A stretch of 34,788 nucleotides of DNA. It comes from JBOGIF01 sp050742415. Its GTDB lineage: Bacteria; Actinomycetota; Acidimicrobiia; Acidimicrobiales; AC-14. Below the pieces are notes generated by a model. That model made no database searches. It was not told the DNA's origin and was given only the letters and a program-made list of their open reading frames with translations. Numbering within the stretch: the first letter of the stretch is position 1; each line of letters opens with the position of its first letter. This document shows positions 32,045 to 34,788 of the stretch, piece after piece. The translations under genes and the position numbers were made by a program. The stretch covers positions 1 through 34,788 of the forward strand of contig JBOGIF010000201.1 in NCBI GenBank assembly GCA_050742415.1, given 5' to 3'.

Positions 32045-34788
32045 CGCCGGGCCGCCGATGCCGGGATTGCCGGCTCCATCAGGACGGCCACCCGGTTCTC
32101 GCCTCGCGCCAGGGCGAGAAGGGCAAGGAAGGGGCCGACGTACACCAGCACCAGGGCGGTCACCACCACGCCGGAGTCGTTGACGGCCGCGCCCAGGATC
32201 CCAGTGGCTAGGGCCGCCACCACCCCGACCCGCATCGGCGAGCCGCGGGGCAGCAGGTCGGCCCCCCGCCGCTGGCGTACCAGCATCTCCAGCATGAACA
32301 CGGCGATCACCGGCACCGTCCAGGTCCAGGCCGACGCGCCGAGGATCCTCAGGTTGACCTCTGCCTTGCGCGTCATCGTCGCCAGCAACGTGCCCGGCCC
32401 GTCCTCCCCGATGCTGACCACCTGGCGGCCCAGGTGGGTACGGGCCTCGGGCGGGCGGGACAGGTCGATGGCCGTGGCCAAGCCGAGGACGACCACGGTG
32501 GCGAGCACCACCCCGGCTACGAGACGCAAGGTCACACGCCTGCGGGCCAGGGCGAGAACGGTGAGAGCGAACACCGGCACGAGGGTGAGGATGCCGCCCA
32601 CGTCGTCACCCAGCGAAGGAGCGCCGTCGACCACCACCACCAGGCCGAAGAGCACGGCCACGCTCACCAGGGCCTCGCGCCGGCGGGGGGCATGCTCGAA
32701 GTGGAGCACGGCGCCGAGCAGGCTGGCGGCCGCCAGCACCGCGAAGGCGCTGTTGCCCAGGCCGTAGAAGCGGCCGGCGGTGTGCGGCGAGTAACCCATG
32801 ATGCTGGCTTGCTGGAGCCGACCACCGGTGGCCACGTCGACGATCAGCACGGCCGCCGTCGCGCCGAGAAGCCATGACAGAGACGAGAGGGTGTGACGGC
32901 GGGCCCGGGCGACGGCCGCCACTAGGAGGGAATCGATCACCAACAGGCCGACCGTGGCGGCGGCCAGGCCCCCACGGTCCACGCCGGGCACGGCCCGCAG
33001 GAGGAAGGTGGCCAGCGGAAAGGCGGCGAACGCCAGCACGACCAGCCGTAGCGGCGCCCGCCACCAGGGGTAGCCGGGCCGCCGACGGGAGAAGGCCACC
33101 ATCGTCAGCAGGTAGACGAGCGCCTGGAGCGCGATGAAGGCAACGACCAGCGGCAGGTACACCCCTTCGCGGAAGGCGGCCGCCCGGTCGAGGTCCACCA
33201 GCCGCCTGGCATCGGGGACACCGGCCACGTAGCGCACGGGATGGCCCACCATGGCGACGGGGACCCGCGCCCCCAGCGCTCCGAGCACGGTGGGAGCCAG
33301 GTCGGTGAGAGCCACGAGGCCGAGGCGGCGGGTGGAGGGCGAGTGCAGGTAACCGGGCGTCACCCCCGCGCCGGCGGCCACCATCGGCGTCAACCTCCAC
33401 TCCCGGCTGGGCGGAACGACCGACACGACGAGCACGACGGTGCGGGAGTCGAGGTCGGTGGTGAGTCGCCCGAGCAGCGCGTCGGTGTCGGCTAGGGCTC
33501 GGGTTCGCGCCTGCTCCACGAACCACGCCGGCGGGTCGAGGGCCTCGAGCGCCTTGGCCCGGGTCAGGTCGCCGGGGTCGACGAGCACCACGTCGGACAC
33601 CCCGAGGAGCCGCCGCGTGGCCTCGACGATCCGGTCGGTGTGACCGCGCAGGCCGAACGACGCCGACGGGTCGGCAACGAGCACGTCGTCGTGGCCGACC
33701 AGACCGGCGTCCACCCGGCCGTCCCCGTCCATCACCGCCACCGCCGCCGGGCGCAGCCGCACGGGCCGGCCCTCGCCCTCGCCGGCCGGCACGGGGTCAC
33801 TGAGGCCAAGGGCGAGGTCGGCGTTGCCCACCACCGCCGTCCGTTTGCCGGCGGCGTGCAGGGCCTGGCCGAGAGCTCCCGGGGCGGTCGGCAGGTTCCG
33901 CCCGGCGTTCGACCGCAGGGCGGCGACGGCCGGCACCCTGACCGGGGCGTCACCCTCGGCCTGGCCGTTGCCATCGGAAGCAGCCACCCGGCTACCGGCG
34001 CCGAGCGTGGCGTAGCCCTCGGTGACGGAGGGATGCCCCGAGCGGGTGCGGACGGTCATCGCCCCGAGGGCGCCGTCGTCGACCATCCGGTCGAGGTTCG
34101 GCATCCGTCCTCGGCCGAGGTCGTCCCACCCCAGCCCCGGGACGCCGACGATCAGCACCTTCGACGCCGCCCCCGCGGCAACGCTGTCGGCCTCCCACCG
34201 GCCGGCCGAGAAAAGGGCGGCGAGGAGGCCGATGGTCGTCGCCACGATGGTGACCACGGTCCTGATCCGCGGGGTCGTGAGGCGGGGCCACAGGGCCTGC
34301 ACCACGTCGGCACCCTGGCGAGCCCGGTGGGCAAACCCCGACACCGTGCGCCCGGTGTGGCGGTGGTCCATCGGTACGGGGATCTCCACCACCCGGGCCC
34401 CGACCCAGCGGGCGTCGATGGTGAGCGCCGTCTCCAGGCCGAACCGCGGTGCCAGCACGAGGTCGCGAAGGAGGCTGGCGCGCACCGCCCGCTGGCCGGA
34501 CAGGGGCGCCTCGACGCCCGACCCGGTGGCGCGACGTATCCCCGCGGCGGCCAGGTCCCTCACCATCCCGAGGCCGCCGCGGCCGCCCGCAGATGGGAGA
34601 ACGCCGACGGTCATGTCGGCCTCACCGCGGAGCACCGGTCCCAGCAGGGCGCCGGCGGCCGCCGCCGTCGCTCCGACATCGGCGTCGACGAGCAGGTAGA
34701 CGTCGGTCTCGGGCGTGGCCGCCACCCCGGCCGCGACCGCGCCGCCCTTGCCCTGGTTCGACGGCAACACGAGCACCCACGCCCCGGC
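32041..34788 (-). CDS. GT2 glycosyltransferase - alkaline-phosphatase-like - polytopic membrane fusion protein, 5-prime end missing
   Basis: At least 915 residues are visible in one open frame, which enters from the right edge. Visible residues 1-165 are the C-terminal part of a GT2 domain: LPSNQGKGGAVAAG, DVYLLVDADVGA, GVEAPLSGQRAVR and IPVPMDHRHTGRTVSG. A membrane segment follows (VVTIVATTIGLLAAL). Next is a domain of about 350 residues like the alkaline phosphatase superfamily: VLIVGVPGLGWDDL, MPNLDRMVDDGA, SGHPSVTEGYATLGAG, STRRLGLVALTDLAPTVLGALG. About ten membrane segments then end the protein (YGLGNSAFAVLAAASLLGAV and others). The usual SDHG-type metal site is replaced by VVSVVPPS. Translation is coupled to the MraY-like gene. 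A lipid-linked sugar or envelope polymer role is inferred. Confidence 0.82.
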   Translation of the reverse strand, partial: AGAWVLVLPSNQGKGGAVAAGVAATPETDVYLLVDADVGATAAAAGALLGPVLRGEADMTVGVLPSAGGRGGLGMVRDLAAAGIRRATGSGVEAPLSGQRAVRASLLRDLVLAPRFGLETALTIDARWVGARVVEIPVPMDHRHTGRTVSGFAHRARQGADVVQALWPRLTTPRIRTVVTIVATTIGLLAALFSAGRWEADSVAAGAASKVLIVGVPGLGWDDLGRGRMPNLDRMVDDGALGAMTVRTRSGHPSVTEGYATLGAGSRVAASDGNGQAEGDAPVRVPAVAALRSNAGRNLPTAPGALGQALHAAGKRTAVVGNADLALGLSDPVPAGEGEGRPVRLRPAAVAVMDGDGRVDAGLVGHDDVLVADPSASFGLRGHTDRIVEATRRLLGVSDVVLVDPGDLTRAKALEALDPPAWFVEQARTRALADTDALLGRLTTDLDSRTVVLVVSVVPPSREWRLTPMVAAGAGVTPGYLHSPSTRRLGLVALTDLAPTVLGALGARVPVAMVGHPVRYVAGVPDARRLVDLDRAAAFREGVYLPLVVAFIALQALVYLLTMVAFSRRRPGYPWWRAPLRLVVLAFAAFPLATFLLRAVPGVDRGGLAAATVGLLVIDSLLVAAVARARRHTLSSLSWLLGATAAVLIVDVATGGRLQQASIMGYSPHTAGRFYGLGNSAFAVLAAASLLGAVLHFEHAPRRREALVSVAVLFGLVVVVDGAPSLGDDVGGILTLVPVFALTVLALARRRVTLRLVAGVVLATVVVLGLATAIDLSRPPEARTHLGRQVVSIGEDGPGTLLATMTRKAEVNLRILGASAWTWTVPVIAVFMLEMLVRQRRGADLLPRGSPMRVGVVAALATGILGAAVNDSGVVVTALVLVYVGPFLALLALARGENRVAVLMEPAIPASAARR

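Overview
The window is 34.8 kb of very GC-rich, densely coding bacterial DNA with strong G/C preference at third codon positions and many GTG starts. It most resembles a high-GC actinobacterium, probably of the Acidimicrobiia type. Supporting markers are a fused FO synthase (FbiC, coenzyme F420 pathway), an OpcA partner for glucose-6-phosphate dehydrogenase, and many starts that sit 6-9 nt after a TANNNT hexamer (leaderless-mRNA layout). Placement is by gene content only; nothing was searched. There is no gene-free stretch above about 300 bases, and I saw no rRNA, tRNA, CRISPR array or insertion sequence.

Region 1 (1-13575, nearly all minus strand) reads from right to left. It starts with a phosphate-type ABC uptake operon (pstS, a fused pstC-pstA, pstB). 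Next come acpP, rnc and mutM with overlapping ends, then smc and ftsY. After these come ffh, rpsP, khpA and rimM, the classical SRP/ribosome-maturation set. The place usually held by trmD after rimM has a serine peptidase of the S9 type that runs off the window edge. A small VapBC-like toxin-antitoxin pair is inserted on the plus strand between ftsY and ffh, with nested palindromes in front of it.

Region 2 (13669-18726) holds a SnoaL-like protein and then the most intriguing pair of the window. The first member is a cysteine-rich radical SAM enzyme of the COG1964 type, the family that includes archaeal tetraether lipid synthase (Tes). It is followed by a methyltransferase with cysteine pairs; a C8-A-C8 tract and a later G6 run lie between them. 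Then come a beta-propeller lipoprotein, a small conserved protein with a probable frameshift near its C terminus, and a TetR regulator.

Region 3 (18771-26561) is a pentose-phosphate block. An animal-type transketolase is on the minus strand. Divergent from it is a tight plus-strand operon: a DUF6941-like protein, a FIST-domain sensor-like protein, transaldolase, glucose-6-phosphate dehydrogenase, OpcA and 6-phosphogluconolactonase. Together these cover the oxidative branch to 6-phosphogluconate and the carbon-shuffling steps; gnd, rpe and rpi are not here.

Region 4 (26578-34788) contains a cupredoxin-like lipoprotein, leaderless fbiC, a small CxxC membrane protein overlapping fbiC, a long LOG/TIGR00730 protein, a MraY/WecA-like phosphoglycosyltransferase homologue, and a very large protein. 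That protein fuses a GT2 glycosyltransferase, an alkaline-phosphatase-superfamily-like domain and a polytopic membrane domain, and runs off the right edge. The last two genes overlap by ATGA and look like a cell-envelope glycoconjugate module.
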